64,000 nt of DNA from Entophlyctis helioformis (GCA_025526915.1 JAHLKH010000086.1:43047-107046), one strand, 5' to 3'. Counted from the stretch's first letter, positions 21,901 through 35,800 are shown. The notes: generated by a model from the letters alone, not told the origin. Numbers and translations: made by a program.

Positions 21901-24900
21901 GTCCGAGACGGCACCGCGCAGGGGGCAATCTCTGTAAACGAGATCAGCGCATGCATCTCGCGACACCGCAGACTGAGGATCCGGTCCATGACATGCGGCG
22001 GGATGTCGACCATGCTCGACAGAGTCGCAAAGCCTTGGCGGAGGTGCGCAAAGTAGTCGGCGAACACGGGGTCGGCCTTGAGGACGGCCATGTTGTCCGA
22101 GACCACGCCAGCCGAGTGGTAGACGGCCTGACAGACTCGCATGACAAGGATCCACGTGTGCGTCTTGATGGCGCCTTTCTCCAGCAGCAGCCTGAGCCGC
22201 TGGGTCTCGGTGAGCTGCAGGGCCGTGCTGTTGCCAGGATCCGAGCCTCCTCGTCCAGCGTCGCTAGTCTTAGGTTCAGACTCAGGCTCAGGCTCGAGCC
22301 CGCCACCCAGACTCTTTTGGAACGCGGCAAGCTCGGCATCCAGATCGTCTTCGGCAGGCATCGTGCTGCCCATCTCGCCCCAATCCAGTCCGCCACTCGT
22401 TGCGCCTGCAGCAGGCTCGCCAAGCCCTCCGCCCATCTCGCCCCAGTCGAGACCTCCCGTGGCCGCCGGCTTGGTATCCAGCACCGATTCGCCCCAGTCC
22501 AGTCCGCCGCCAGTCGAGACCGGCTGCACCACGGGCGAGTCGCCGCCAAACAGCGCGGCAGCCGTATCGCGTCCCGTCGTCTTGACGATCGGCTCATCTT
22601 TGGTAATGTCGCCACTCGTGCCAGCACCACCGTCACCGCCATCAATGACCTGGATCTCTGGTACCTCTGCAAGCCGCTCGCTCTCAATGATGTGCATCGC
22701 AAGCGCCGGACACCCAAGCCGCTCATACGTGCACGCAGCCTCGTACACAAACTCTGCTTGCCGCTCAGCCGATACGCTCGGCCGCTGAACCATAAACACC
22801 TTCTTGTTGGCCCGTTCCAGGTGGCGAAAGTAGATCACGAGCGCCGGGTCAAGGTGTTGCTGCACCAACGGCGGCTGTGCAGCGGTGACGACACCAGCCT
22901 GTGCAGGAGTCGACGGGAGAAGCGACGACAGCGGCATGACGGTGGCATAAAATGCTTGGTCACGTTTGCGCAGCATGTGGAAGAGCATGGACGCCATCCA
23001 TCGGTCGCCTTTGGCAATGGCGTCCGGCAGCAGCGTGTTCTCGATCAAGTCGATCAGCATCGGCCCGTCCTCTCCTGCACACCGCGTATCAGTTGCGAGC
23101 CCACTAACCGCACATGCAAACACACACACACCGAGAGAGACAACACGACTCACCTTCGCCACGCGGACAATGGCAATCGCAAGCTGGACATCGCGGAGCT
23201 GCTTGAGACACACGGACACGGCATCCTTGATCTTGCCCGCGAGCAAAAAGAACGCCACGGCATACTCGTAGCGCTGCTTGCCGAGCAACGCAAACGCGTT
23301 CTTGAGGGCCGAGTTGCGCCACCGCTCTTCGGCGAAATCGTTGGCAAGGAACTTGAGCATGGCCGCCTGTTCCGGATGCGCCGACGCCAGCCGCCACAGG
23401 CCGAGCAGCACGGCTTTTTTGCCCAGCGCGAGGTAGAAGAGGGAGCAAGGCACCGGGTCGCGCGTGTCGTCGCCGCGGCCGAGGTACTGGTTGCGCGCGA
23501 TCGTCTCGAAGGTGCGCTTGAGCGTCGCTGGGTCGCGGATCCACAGCGCGAGGCCGAGGTCGCGGGCATCTGACCATAACAGCTTGCCGCCGGGCGACAG
23601 CCGTGCAGCGAGATCGACGAGCGTGTCCTGCGACTCGGACGCGAATGCCCACGCCATGTCGCGCGTTGTGAGGCCCGTCATGTCGGCCTCGCGGTACGGG
23701 CCCGTGCTGGACGGACTGGACGGCTGCGATGTGTACGGCATGCCGGGCCGGCTGATGTGGCGAGCAACACGCGGGGAGGAAGCCGTAGCGCTCTGCACCG
23801 AATCTGCCGACCGGCCAAAGAGAAAGAGCGAGAGAAAGAGCAGGTACCGCACGCCATTGTCGTCGAGCGTCTTGTGGTACTCGTCCAGCTTGCCAAACGT
23901 GTCAATGAGAGCAAGGAGGAGCGTGCGGTCGCTCTCGCCAAACCGCGGGAACGTGGCACGCTTGAGCAGCTCGGCCAGGTGCTCGGCATCTGCCAGCGAG
24001 AACGAGCCGACGGCCGTATCGCGGGCCGCCGTGTCATCGCCAAACGCAAAGAGCGCGTCGTGGTTGGACGGCGTGCTGGCATCCTGTGCGGCATCGTTGC
24101 CAAACAGTTTCCACAGCGGGATCGGCGCATCCAGAACAATCTGGCTGGATGCCGGGTCTGGGATTGTGCCGGTCGACGACGATGTGGAGGACGTGGCAGC
24201 GCCGACTATGAGCGACGCGTAGCGGTGCAGAAGCGACAGGTTGTACTTGACGACATCGTAGCGACCCCACAGCAGGTAGTGGATGAGCAGCTGCGGGTGG
24301 TGGTCGGGCAGTCGGCCGTTGAGATCGGACGCCGTCCCAAAGATGCTGGCAGGCACGCCTTGGTCGGGTGTTGCGACCCATTTCTCGAGCATCATGGTGC
24401 GCGAGGCAGTGGAGACGAGGAGGGATCCGTGGTGCAGCCACGCGAGTGTGCGGAGAGGATCCGATGGCTGCAGCTGCGTGCACGAGATCTGTGTCCAAGT
24501 CGACGCATCCGACGGCGACTTGAGCCGTTCCTGCGCGTACACCATCATGCGGGACAGGGTGCCCACGGCAAGGAGGTGCTGGCCATCCGAGGCCAAGAGC
24601 CAGTCCAGACAGACAACTTGCTCTGCCAGCCTGACGGACCATTCCAGAGACATGGCGAGTCCAGACGCGCCGCTCGACCACACAGAGACCTCGCAGTCGC
24701 CCGAGGGCGATGGCTTGTGGGCAGCTGCGTTCGAAACAACAGCAAGTTTGCCAAGCGCATCGGCTACAATGGTGTCCAGAACGGCAGTGGGTCCCAGATC
24801 GACAGTGGCCACTGGAACCCAGACGAGCGCAGCAGGTTCGCACGCTTCGTCATGGGCCGGATCAGGCAGGCTTGTCGCAAGCGATCCCGACGCGCAATGC

Positions 24901-27578
24901 CACAGCGTGACCGTGCCCGAATGCGAGACCGTCTTGAAGACATGGGATCCAGGCGGATGGAGCGGTGTTTGGAAATACGCCAGATCAGTTGGCGCGTGCA
25001 CCGAGTGCAGATCAGTGCTTGCCATCGGCAGACTGCTTCTGGCCACGAGCGTCACCGAAGCGAGAACAGAGTCGGCCACCGTTGCAGCGGGAGCAGCCGA
25101 TGGATGAAACGTGGCCCTCCAGACAAGGACCACTGCCTGCTCTGTCACGCCGACGATATGGATGCAAGTGTCGGCAGGCACGAGCTCAGTCGAGCCAACA
25201 GGCTCATAGTAGAACGCATGGACCATTTTGAGCGGGCCTTGATCCATGTGGGGCAGACAGCCAATGCGAGCGCGCCATAGTCGTTGACACGCCACAGTAA
25301 CACGTCGTCGCCATCCGCACCATGGCAATAGGGGCATGCGGCATCCATGCAACGACCGGCATCTGTCCAGCATCACGCCGGCCACACACGGGCAACGCAG
25401 CCACAAACTGCAGGCTCGTTGTCACTCGCAGCCCACGACGAGGGATCCCCGTGCGATGCGCCGAGCACGCGCCATTCTCGTCGACCGTGGCCGCGTACGG
25501 CAGCCCAGGATGGCGGACGACGCGGCGCACAGGCACCTGCGGCCCGCTCCACGAGAACGCGAGCGTGAACCGCGGCGCCGTCCACGCCCCCGTGAAAAAG
25601 TCGTCCAGGTTCATCGTAAAGCACCGCAGCACGCCATCGCTGCGGCGCTGCGCAAGGAGCGACAGCTCGGCGGGAAAGTAGACGGCCGACCGCGCGAGCG
25701 ACTGGCTGTTGCAAAACACCTGCAGCGGTCCCTGGAACACGTCGGTATCTTCTGGGCGGAGCGTCTGGTCAGTTTTCATAATGACAATGAGCTTGGGTGC
25801 ACGGACGGGGTTTGTGGAGAGATGCTGGATGCCCCAGATGAGGACGGCGCCGGACCGCAGGACGCAGAAGAGCATGTCTGGGTAGTCGATGAGCATGTCG
25901 GCGAGACGCTTGCTGCGAGACGCAACAAGCTCGGCGGGCTTGACGGCCGTGCCGCGGAGGTAGCGCGTCTCGAGATCGTCACGGAGATGAGTGACGGCAT
26001 CAAGTGCGGCGCCAGTGAGCCAGTGGATGGCGAGCGGCTCGTCGGATTGGGATGCCTTGAGAGACGGATCGGAGCGATGGTCAATGCCACTGCTGGTGCT
26101 AGGCGAGGCGTGTGCATCCGCAGATGACAGACGGCCAACCAGACCGCCGGCGGCGTTGGTACCCGATGTGGCGCAAGCCCCGTGAGGCGAGTCGCCATTG
26201 CTGGTGGTCTCTGAGTCGGATGGCGATGAGAGATCAGGCGATGCGATGGAGAGGCCCTGGGATCGCAGAGGGTCGATGGCGACGGTCATGCAGAACGACA
26301 CGATGCCGGATGGCGACGTGGGAAACTGTGACCAGATGCGGCAGATGCCGTCCTCGGTCAGAGTCAGGATCGCGTTCATGGCCGACGACGTGCCCGATGC
26401 GGGCGACTGCAAGGAGGCGATGGATGACGGCGCTGACGCCGAGCGCCATTCAAACGACCGCACGGGCTGGTGGTGCGGCAGATAGACAAAGTCAAGAACC
26501 TGGGACGGAGGCGACGCGGGTGCTGATGCCAGAGGGCCAGATCCCAGACCAGCAAGGAGAGATGCCGAAGCAGCCGGCGTCGAGAGCTGGGCGACCGACG
26601 GCCCATTCGGCCGATGGTACCAGATCTTTGGCAGGCGATCGTTCTCGGACATGGTCAAGAGCAGGCTGCCGTCGGGAGAGTACTGCGATGCGGTTGCTGG
26701 CTGGGCAAGACGGAACTGCTCGACGAGGGTCATGGGCGACGACGACGAGAGGGTGGTGGCGTCCCAGATCGCGACGGTCTCTGAGCAGATGGTCAAGTGG
26801 CCTGTTGGAGTACGGAGAGCGGTGTCAGCAACGATGCATGCGGCAGGCGCGGCAAAGTGGTGGTGGTGGTGGTGGTGGTGGTGCAATGGGCACCTTGAGC
26901 GCTCCAAGCGAGCGACGACACGGGCTGTGGATGCTCGAGGACGGCGACGCGTTCCCACACAGGCGCTGGCGGGGCGAGCGGGACAGGGCCGGCCGGTGCC
27001 TGGAGAGGTGCAGGGATGCCGTCCCCCAGCGGGCTGGCTGGCTGTTGCTGTGGTTGCTGTTGCTGTTGCTGCTGTTGGACCGCATAGCAGGCGACGCTGG
27101 AGCCGAGCGACACGGCAATCTGCGATGCGTCCAAGGCAAGCCGGCGCGCCGTGTCAGTTGGCCAGTTGGTCAGACGGACAGGCAGGCAGCAGGCAGGCAG
27201 GCATACGGACCCAGGCGTTTGTTCTGTCGACGGCCAGAGCGCCAAGAGGGCCTGAGGTGCCGAAGAGCCACCAGCGGCGGCCTCAAAGGGCAGCAGTTCC
27301 TGCACGAGCTCAAACGAGCCCGAGCAGATGGCGAGCTTGTTGTTGCAGACGTAGACCTGGTGGCGACGCACAGGCAGACAGACAGGCAGGCGGACAGATA
27401 CGGCCAGCGTGCGTCAGCGAGGGCATGCCAAGGGGCACAGAGGGCAAAGACAAGGCGGGCGACTTGCAATGTAGGAGAGCGAGGCGACCGAGCAGGCGCC
27501 AAAGGTGCGCTCAGTGCCGCCGCGCGATGTGTTTGGGCGAGGCAGCAGCGCCGGGTGGTGCGCGGCAGCATCGGCCAT
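18929..27578 (-). CDS. DMX-like/Rav1 WD40 protein (RAVE V-ATPase assembly)
   Basis: Regulator of V-ATPase assembly. Exons (minus): 27578-27468, 27356-27207, 27119-26894, 26801-23154, 23069-20612, 20532-20292, 20224-20132, 20033-19709, 19622-19570, 19476-19387, 19321-19191 and 19117-18929. N-terminal WD40 blades include PKIWYHR, FVYLPHHQPVRSFEWR and ICRIWSQ; the Rav1 core includes GLALWIRDP, CSLFYLALGKKAVLLGLWR and YAVAFFLLAGKIKDAVSVC. A linker has repeated LDWGE motifs. A C-terminal WD40 domain follows (YLAGMGDAASPVVNLYQFG, VSVWDTLVPP), as in animal DMXL and unlike yeast Rav1. About 2,572 residues. Four apparent single-base losses (about 25320, 25251, 21936 and 21820) break the long exons; with four bases added the total is exactly in frame. 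First intron is GC-AG (GCAAGT). Confidence 0.9.
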
Positions 27579-28007
27579 GTCTTGGTCGTTGTCGTGGTTG
27601 TCGTTGTGGTTGTCGTGGCAAACTCCGCGGTGCGTTCACGGCATTGCAGGCAGGCATGCCAGGCATGTCAGGCATGGTTTGGCTGGTGCACACACGCAGA
27701 CACGTGCAGACAATAGGCGCACTTACATACACTTGCACACTTCTACAGACACACACTTATACAGACACACACGCACACTTGAACACGCACACGCAGCCGA
27801 TCGCCGCGTGTTCGATGTGGTTCTGCAGGCCGGCCGTCCAAGGGCACGTCGGCCGCACGGCTCTGTGCGAGCGAGCGAGCGAGAATTTATCCCCGTCCGC
27901 CCACCGCCACCGCACGATAAAACCGCGCACACGCATCGCATCACGGGTTGCCCGCACACTCGACACTTTACACCGTCACCCGTCACCCGTCACCTCTCCA
28001 CGCTCAA
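27579..28007. promoter_or_regulatory. Divergent promoter, DMX-like/mitochondrial Hsp70
   Basis: The 429 nt between divergent start codons hold CA-rich repeats (about 27700-27790), GAGC repeats (27867-27883) and an A/T patch GATAAAACC near 27914 that could position Hsp70 transcription. I see no clear heat-shock element arrays. Confidence 0.45.
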
Positions 28008-29266
28008 ATGCTCCTCAACCGCCTTGCATCGGCCTCGTCGTCGTCGCTGCGTGCGGCCGCCTCGATGCGCCACGCCGCCAAGGTGCGCTGTCTGTCTGCC
28101 TTAGTCCGCCTTAGTCTTTGTCTGTCTATGTCTGTCTTAGACTGACCCTGTCTGTCTACGCCTGCCTGCCACTCCAACCGTCCATCCATCCCCGCTTGCT
28201 CAGTTTGCTGCCGGCGTGCCCCGCTTTGCCAGGTGAGGCCTTTGCTGTCATGCTGCTACATGCTGCTACATGCTGCTACATGCTGCTACTGTTGCTCTGC
28301 TACGATCAGACCCGCCCGCTGACACTCTGCCACTCGCTCACTCGCTCGCTGTCTATTCGACCACCGCTGCACTCGTCGTCGTCCCGCCCGCCCGTGCCCG
28401 CAGCGACAAGGTCCAGGGCCAGGTCATTGGCATTGATCTCGGCACGACCAACTCGTGTGTTGCTGGTGAGTCGCTGGCTGGCCCTGTGGTGGTTGCCACT
28501 GGCTGCTACCAGTTGCTACTACTAGCAGTAGTAGTCGTCCTACTGCTGGCTATAGTGCCCCTTCCCTCTTCCCCGCACGGACCGCCCACTGACCGCCCTC
28601 TGCCCGCTCCCTGTGACTCGACCCAACTCGACTGATCCTCGGCCCCGTGCGCCTTCTCTCGGATTCTCGCGGATTTTTCTTCTTGCGCGGCCGGCCCTTC
28701 CGTGTCCTTCTGCGTCGTTCTGGCATCCACAACCACCAATACATCGACTACCACAACAACAACAACAACCAACAACAACAACAACAACCACGACGACGAT
28801 GAACGGCACCTGCTGATGCCCCGATCGCTCGCTCCGGCTCGTTTGATCGCTTGCTCACTCGCCTGATCGCCCCCGCCAGTCATGGACGGCAAGAGCCCCC
28901 GCGTGCTCGAGAACGCAGAGGGTGGCCGCACCACGCCCTCGATCGTCGCCTTCTCCAAGGACGGCGAGCTCATTGTCGGCACCCCCGCCAAGCGCCAGGC
29001 CGTCGTCAACCCCGAGAACACGCTCTTCGCCACCAAGCGTCTCATTGGCCGTCGCTTCGAGGACGCCGCCGTCCAGGAGGACATGAAGACCGTCTCGTAC
29101 AAGATCGTCAAGCACTCCAACGGCGATGCCTGGGTCGAGGCCCGCGGCAAAAAGTACTCGCCCTCGCAGGTCGGTGCCTTTGTGCTCCAGAAGATGAAGG
29201 AGACCGCCGATGCCTTCCTCGGCAAGCCCATCAAGAACGCCGTCGTTACCGTCCCCGCCTACTTCA

Positions 29267-29297
<31 letters not shown>

Positions 29298-30860
29298 TGG
29301 CCAGATCGCCGGCCTCAACGTGCTCCGTGTCATCAACGAGCCCACCGCCGCTGCCCTTGCCTTTGGTCTCGACAAGGAGGGCGACAAGGTCGTGGCCGTC
29401 TACGATCTCGGCGGTGGTACCTTTGATATCTCCATTCTCGAGATCCAGAAGGGCGTGTTTGAGGTCAAGTCGACCAACGGTGACACCCACCTTGGTGGTG
29501 AGGACTTTGACAACACGCTCGTCTCGCACCTTGTTGCCGAGTTCAAGAAGGAGGTACGTTGTCGTTGTGCACAGCCAAGTCGGACGCGCGCCGTGTGACG
29601 CGTGTTGTTGTCTCGTCTATCTCACACCCGTGTCCCTCTCTCCCTCCTCTCTCTCTCTCTCTCTCTCTTTCCCTCTCCTACCTCTAGTCTGGCATCGACC
29701 TTGGCAAGGACCGCATGGCTCTCCAGCGCATCCGTGAGGCTGCCGAAAAGGCCAAGATCGAGCTGTCCGCCACCATGCAGACCGACATCAACCTGCCCTA
29801 CATCACCGCCGACGCGTCTGGCCCCAAGCACATCAACACCAAGCTCACCCGTGCCCAGTTCGAGTCGCTCACCAAGAAGCTCATGGACCGCACCATCGAG
29901 CCCTGCAAGAAGGCCATCAAGGACGCCGGCATCGCCCCCTCGGAGATCAACGAGGTCATCCTCGTCGGCGGCATGTCCCGCATGCCCAAGGTCCAGGAGA
30001 TTGTCAAGACCGTCTTTGGCAAGGAGCCCACCAAGTCGGTCAACCCCGACGAGGCCGTCGCCATCGGTGCTGCCATCCAGGGCGGTGTTCTCTCTGGCGA
30101 GGTCACTTCCATTCTTCTCCTCGACGTCACCCCCCTGTCGCTCGGTATCGAGACCCTCGGTGGTGTCTTCACCCGTCTGATCAACCGCAACACCACGATC
30201 CCCACCAAGAAGTCCCAGACCTTCTCCACCGCTGCCGACGGCCAGACCCAGGTCGAGATCAAGGTCTTCCAGGGCGAGCGCGAGCTTGCCAGAGACAACA
30301 AGCTCCTCGGCCAGTTCAACCTCGTTGGCATCCCCCCCGCCCCTCGCGGCATCCCCCAGATCGAGGTGACGTTTGACATTGACGCCGACGGTATCGTCAA
30401 CGTCTCTGCCAAGGACAAGGCCACCAACCGCGACCAGTCCATCACCATTGCTGCCTCGTCGGGTCTCTCCAGCGCCGAGATCGAGAACATGGTTGCCAAT
30501 GCCGAGAAGCACGCCGAGTCGGACAAGAAGCGCAAGGAGGTCATTGAGGCCTTCAACCACGGCGAGTCGGTCATCCACGAGACCGAGAAGGCCATGGGCG
30601 ACTTCAAGGACCAGCTCGAGAAGGCCGACATGGACAAGATGCGCGCCGAGATCCAGGAGCTCCGCGACCTCATGGCCAAGGGTGCCGAGAACCTCACCCC
30701 CGACGAGGTCCGCGAGAAGTACGCTGCCGTCCAGCAGTCGTCGCTCAAGCTCTTCCAGAAGGTCTACGAGAAGAAGAACTCGGAGACTTCCTCTGACGAG
30801 TCTGCCAAGAAGTCCGAGACCGTCGACGCCGACTTCAAGGACGCCAAGAAGGACAACTAA
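28008..30860 (+). CDS. SSC1: Mitochondrial Hsp70 (Ssc1/mortalin type)
   Basis: Matrix chaperone and import motor ATPase; also partner of iron-sulfur assembly. Exons 28008-28082, 28204-28232 (29 nt), 28404-28465, 28880-29553 and 29688-30860 sum to 671 codons in frame. The N-terminus is a classic presequence (Leu/Ser/Arg/Ala, no acids before about residue 36). Hsp70 signatures are all present: [23 protein letters not shown] and [15 protein letters not shown], then the substrate-binding domain and an acidic/Lys-rich lid ending KDAKKDN. Close to bacterial DnaK in sequence, with no ER or cytosolic C-terminal motif. The third intron is long for this genome (414 nt) and rich in CAACAA repeats; the second contains TGCTGCTACA repeats. 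Symbol by homology to yeast. Confidence 0.95.
28246..28292 (+). repeat. Intronic tandem repeat TGCTGCTACA x4
   Basis: Four copies of a 10-nt unit inside the second intron of the mitochondrial Hsp70 gene. Confidence 0.7.
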
Positions 30861-31019
30861 GCGCTTAGGCTGTCCCTCTCCCTCCCCTTCACTTGTCTCC
30901 TCCCTCCCACCCTCGTCTCAATCCCTGAGACCTTTATCTGTGCAATCTCCTCCACTATTTTTCCCTCTTTGGCATTTCACCAATAAGACACAATCACGTC
31001 ACATTGCCTCAAACACGAG

Positions 31020-32663
31020 ATGGATTCCGAAGATGGTGGCTGGATGCGCCAAAAGACACGCCGTGGTGGCTATCGCGAGAGGAAACGCAAGGCCAAGGCA
31101 GCCGAGCAGCTTGCAGCGTCAGCAGCTACTGCCAGCGACACCGAGGCTGAAGTGGCGAGGCTGGCTAGGACTGTCGCCGACCTGCCACCCTTGACAATGC
31201 CGACAACGAACAAAACAGTGGCCAAGCCCAGACGCGTCAGGGCAGACGCGTCTGGATCGACCAGGCAGCAGGCGGGTAAGTCTGCCAGACGCTCGTCGCA
31301 TCAGAGTCTATCCACACTCTTGCCCGCCTGGCTCACACTCGACCTCTGGCCTGCCACGCCATCCACCAGCTGCAACGCTCGTCAGTCCAGACGATGCTTC
31401 CCAAGTCGTCAAGGAGATCAAAGCTTCTGAACGTTGTTCCAATGCATCCTCTGCCATCAGCCTTGCATCAGACATGGGCAGATCGCATGCATTGGCAAGT
31501 GTGGCAACTGACGACGATGCTGCAACGCAGCAACTGGTCATCCAGGCACTGCATCTGTTTGACCGACTCACAATCGCACAGCAACGCACCCGCCAATGCC
31601 GCAGCCGATGCCGCCAGTGAAGCACAGCAGATCAGCGAGATCCGCACAGCTGCCGCCTGTCTGCTCGACCGCTATGCCCACAGCGCCAACATCGCCGAGT
31701 CCACTCTGCTGCAGATCGTCCTGCTCCCGCTTGACTCGGCCCGGCACGTGCTTCCACTTGCAGCTGCATTGTGGACAAGGCGCGTGCGGATGCGGGCCTG
31801 TGTGTGCGCATGGCCGACATGGTGCTGCGGCTGGTCATCATGCTGCCTCGCCGCCACGCTTGGATGCCACCCCTCGTCGCGAGCAGCCCGCTCCTGCACC
31901 ACGTGGTCGACTGCTGGACCCAGACGCTGCAGACGCTGCTCGGCTCGGCTAGCAGTGGCCCGTGTCTGCTGCCTGCACCTCGCAGCGGCATGGCATGGCT
32001 TGACGGTGCGATGATGGCCGACATGGCCAGCATACTGAACGATGTCACGACGGCCGAAACCCGCAAAACAACGGCCATGGCGGTCGGCCATGTGCTGTTC
32101 CTTGGCCATCTGTACAACCGCTCGCTAGTGCCGACGCCGCTGGTCGTGGAACATCTCGTCCGTCTCTTGCGCGCAGTTGTCCGGGGCCAGCCGCCTGACG
32201 AGATGCGTCTGCATCTCTTCTGCAGCCTGATCCAATGTGTGTGCGACCGGCTGATGGACGCACTCATTGTGAAGGGTGGGCAGGCGGGCTGCAGCCAACC
32301 AAGCACACGATCGCCACAACGCGGGCACATCGAACCACAGTGCACATCACGGCCACGCCTGTCCAGGTCCATGGCTTCGAACTTGCCCATGCACACAACG
32401 CCGGCAGGGCTGAACGAGCGTGGCTGTTCGCATTGCAGCCGGCCATCCCACAGACACTGCCAGCCAGCATCACGCGCGATTTCCACATCCCGACTGTTGC
32501 AGTGACACTTCAGCACCTGAGCACAACAACCGGCAGAGAGTGTGCAACACGACTGCGCAGACAGCCACCGTCATGGTGTGCGTGTGGAAAGCCAAGACAC
32601 GCGACCACGCAGACGGCCGGCACTGACACGGCGACACGATCCAGGCGGCTACTGCTCGGCTGA
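31020..32663 (+). CDS. MIF4G-like (eIF4G-type HEAT) protein 1, frame breaks
   Basis: Probable RNA/translation-factor scaffold of the MIF4G fold. Exon 1 (31020-31275) encodes a basic, Lys/Arg-rich N-terminus (KTRRGGYRERKRKAKAAEQ); intron 31276-31369; exon 2 runs from 31370 to about 32268; intron 32269-32366; last exon to 32663. The region from about 31765 (IVDKARADAGLCVRMADMV, then GHVLFLGHLYNRSLVP and LVRLLRAV) matches the helical repeat pattern of MIF4G. The frame changes near 31575 and again near 31770, so one to two bases are missing or extra. The C-terminal ITRDFHIPTV matches [10 protein letters not shown] in the paralogue at 39584. It is shorter after the MIF4G core than the paralogue. 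Confidence 0.6.
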
Positions 32664-32853
32664 ATGGACAGAACGGCACAGCAGGGGCATGCGAGTGGTC
32701 AAGGCTGCAATGAATGAACGCACTGGTGTGTGAGTGGCTGGCAGTCGCCCATCTTCGCAAGTGGAATGGCAGCGTGCAGCAACAGTTTCGAGAACGCTCA
32801 GCGTCATGCCATCGTCCATGGCAAAATGCAGCCTTCAATCCACTCGTTCAGAA

Positions 32854-35800
32854 CTAAGTCAGGCGGAACCTCCCGATTGAAGCAATGCGCTCGCGATCAA
32901 TGTCTGATCGTTCTTCCATCAGCTGAGCACGCACTGCATGTGCATCGGCCGTGCTCATTGTGACAGGGACATGCGGCGTAATGTACAGGCCAAGCTCAGG
33001 CGGAAGCCGCGACGCTATCACGCCAGTCTCGTACCAGTCCTGCTGCTGTGGCGCCACGTGTGCAGTCGACACAACACGCTTGGTAGGATCCACAAGGAAA
33101 AAGACCAGCGTCTTGCAGTGTCCCGGCTTGGACGGATCAGCCAGCTTGAACGGCCTATCTTGGTGGTACCAGCTGTTGGGGAATACGACGCATCGGCCCT
33201 GGCTCGCTTGGATGCTTCCAAGAGCCTGCTCGCCAGAACAATTGTTCTGAACACCATACACAGCTTCGTAGTAGAAGTGATTGTCCGGCTCGTATTTGAA
33301 TGGCGGGTCGTGAGTGTTGACCGTGGTGCAGAACGACCAACGCGGCTCGGTGATGTTGACCATGTCGTAGTAGTAGATGCCTGTGGCGACAATCGACTCG
33401 TTGGCTGCGCCTTCGATGTGCCAGCTGTCGCCACCATACTCGGGATTCTCGGGCGTCAGGTGGATGTTGGCGAGCTTGACAATGACCTGCAAGTCGCGGC
33501 CATGCAGGCTGACGGGTGCTAATGGCGTCTTGGGCGGCGAAAACGTGGCCGGTAGTCGCGGCTTCAAGAAGCCCCTTGTTGGGAGATCTGCCTCTTCGTC
33601 CCAGTATTCATCAGTGTCCATGTTGATCTTGCCCGCCTGAGCCTTGCCAACATATCGACAGCCTTCCGGTAGTTCTCGTCGTCGTCGTCGCCTGGATATC
33701 TGATGATATTGGCGAAAAAGTCGCGCAGCTGGCGGCGGTCATGTACAGGCTGTTTGGATCATCATGTATAGCTCGAGGCCGTCGCTGTACCCAAACAGAC
33801 TCTCAAACAGCGGCACGAACCGCTCAAACACCTTGGCGATCGTCTTGTAGAGCGAGTTGTGCCAGATCGGATGCAGGTTGTTGATGTACGAGTTGATGGA
33901 CACGGTGCCGTCGTCGTGGACGCGGAACTCGGACGGCAGCCACTGGAACGCAGTGACACAAAGCTCGTATCCTTGCCAAAGACCGGGAGACCTGAAGTGC
34001 TTTCGCTTGCAGACACCACGTCCCATGACGGTGTCGAGGTGGCCATGGCGCGATCGTCGCTGGACAGAACCATACTGCGACCGTACACGAGCGGACAGAG
34101 TGATGGATGCACGAGATCGAGCACCTTGCCGTCCGATCCTGGATGCCAGTCCTTCTTGTGGTCTGGGACGTTCTCAGCACGGCAGCTTGGCGGACCAGAG
34201 CGTCTCGCAGCGACTCTGGCACGGCATCGTCCGACATGGTCGTGCATTTGACGGCTCCAGGCATGACAGTCACCACATCGCCGCTTGCGAGCTTGACAGT
34301 GCGCACTTCGTACTCGGCCAGATACTCCAGCTCGCTGAACAGCAGGCTCAGTGCGCGCTTTGAGACCCCCTGCGCAACAGCCTCTTTGCGCCATTGAGCT
34401 GCAATGGCGGCATCCGTGAACCTGGTCCACCAGAGCGGCTTGGAGAGTGTCGAGCCACGCAGTCCAAGATAGTCGCGCTCCTTGAGTGTAAGGAACGGCT
34501 GCTGCATCTCGGGAATGAGCGGCGACGGAAGATCAGCGCCGCTCTCATTGGGCAAGATGGATATGCCGACTGTCTTGAAATGGTGTGGAAAGTGCTCGTG
34601 CATCATCTCGAGAAGCAGATGCATCGACTTTGGGGGCGTATCGGCGTGATTGATGAGATCTTGGAGCACGGCGGGGAATCCAACGATTTCCATCTGGACA
34701 GCGGCGGGGTTCTCGGGCTTTCCGGCAGACGCCACCAACAGTGCGTGCAGCATTTCAACAACTGTGCCATCTCCAATGCCCGAATGCTTGATTTTCTCGA
34801 GGAGAGCAGGAACGATTCCGCATTGCAGATAACAAGCCAGGATGGCCGCAGTCCTGGCGGAGCGAGTGTTCCGAATAGGCTCATACAGGCGGCCGAGGAC
34901 AGTCTTTGAAAGCTCCTTGTTATGATGGCCAACGACGGTGATGAGCTTCGCGACAATGGATACCAATTCTGTGGTGCTAGTTGGGGCGTCATCCTTGCTC
35001 AGAACGACGACGATGATCCGAGAGATGCTGTTGACGAGCTCGCAGTGCTGATCGATGGCAGCAAGCGATTGTGCCAGGGCGACGTCAAGTAAATCCAAGA
35101 CTCCGGCTGGGAGTGCTTTCAGAATGATCGGCTCTCCGCCATAATCTTCCATGATTTCGCAAAGAGCGTTGGCAATTGGCGGCCGATGGCGCGGCTCATG
35201 GATTGTCCTGACGTATGCAGACGACACAAGCATTAGCACCATGCAATGCAGATCAGATCGTCACGGCCGCAACTTACTTGAGCCTGTTGATGATGGCATG
35301 CACTTTGCCCATTTTCACGTCCTCAGATGTCCGTATTGTGTTGCAGTAGAGAATGCAAATGGCTGCCTTTTCTGCAACTTCATCGTCCTTGCTAAGCAGC
35401 GGCCAAATCGCACCCAATAGCCATTGCTTATGCACCTGTCATTGAAAAGGGTCAGCAAACACAGAGAAGGGTTGTTGTGCGAGTGCGTTGGCAGAATAAT
35501 GCTCACTTGGTTCCGACGTTTGTGGAGGGTCCAGCACTTTGCAATGACATCAAGCAGATGCAGAATCATGTGCCTCTCTCTCTGCGATGTAATCGCTTCA
35601 GCAAGAAGTTTACCGCTGTTCTGAATCCAATGACACCATGAACCGTTGCTAGCCATGTCCAGCACGGTGTTTGCTGCCTGACAGTGTCGCATGCGGTGTC
35701 AGTTGGAGACCACGGTGGTTCTGCAAGATGAACGATGGATGCTTACAGCTGCGCGGACACTGGCGTCCTTGTCAATAAGCAGCCGAATAATCCTGGATCC

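Noticed and set aside
20597..25406. Several plus-strand frames of 180-540 codons opposite the DMX-like gene
   Set aside because: They mirror the codon pattern of the minus-strand gene and have no conserved motif.
26850..26882. Poly-His-coding CACCAC run
   Set aside because: It lies in an intron (26802-26893) of the DMX-like gene; the WD40 frame needs it removed.
28246..28292. Regularly repeated decamers that might be taken for a CRISPR-like array
   Set aside because: No spacers, unit too short, and in an intron of a nuclear eukaryotic gene.
28882..29598. Start of Hsp70 at the internal Met near 28883
   Set aside because: Upstream exons supply the presequence and the essential [11 protein letters not shown]-binding motif with agreeing phases.
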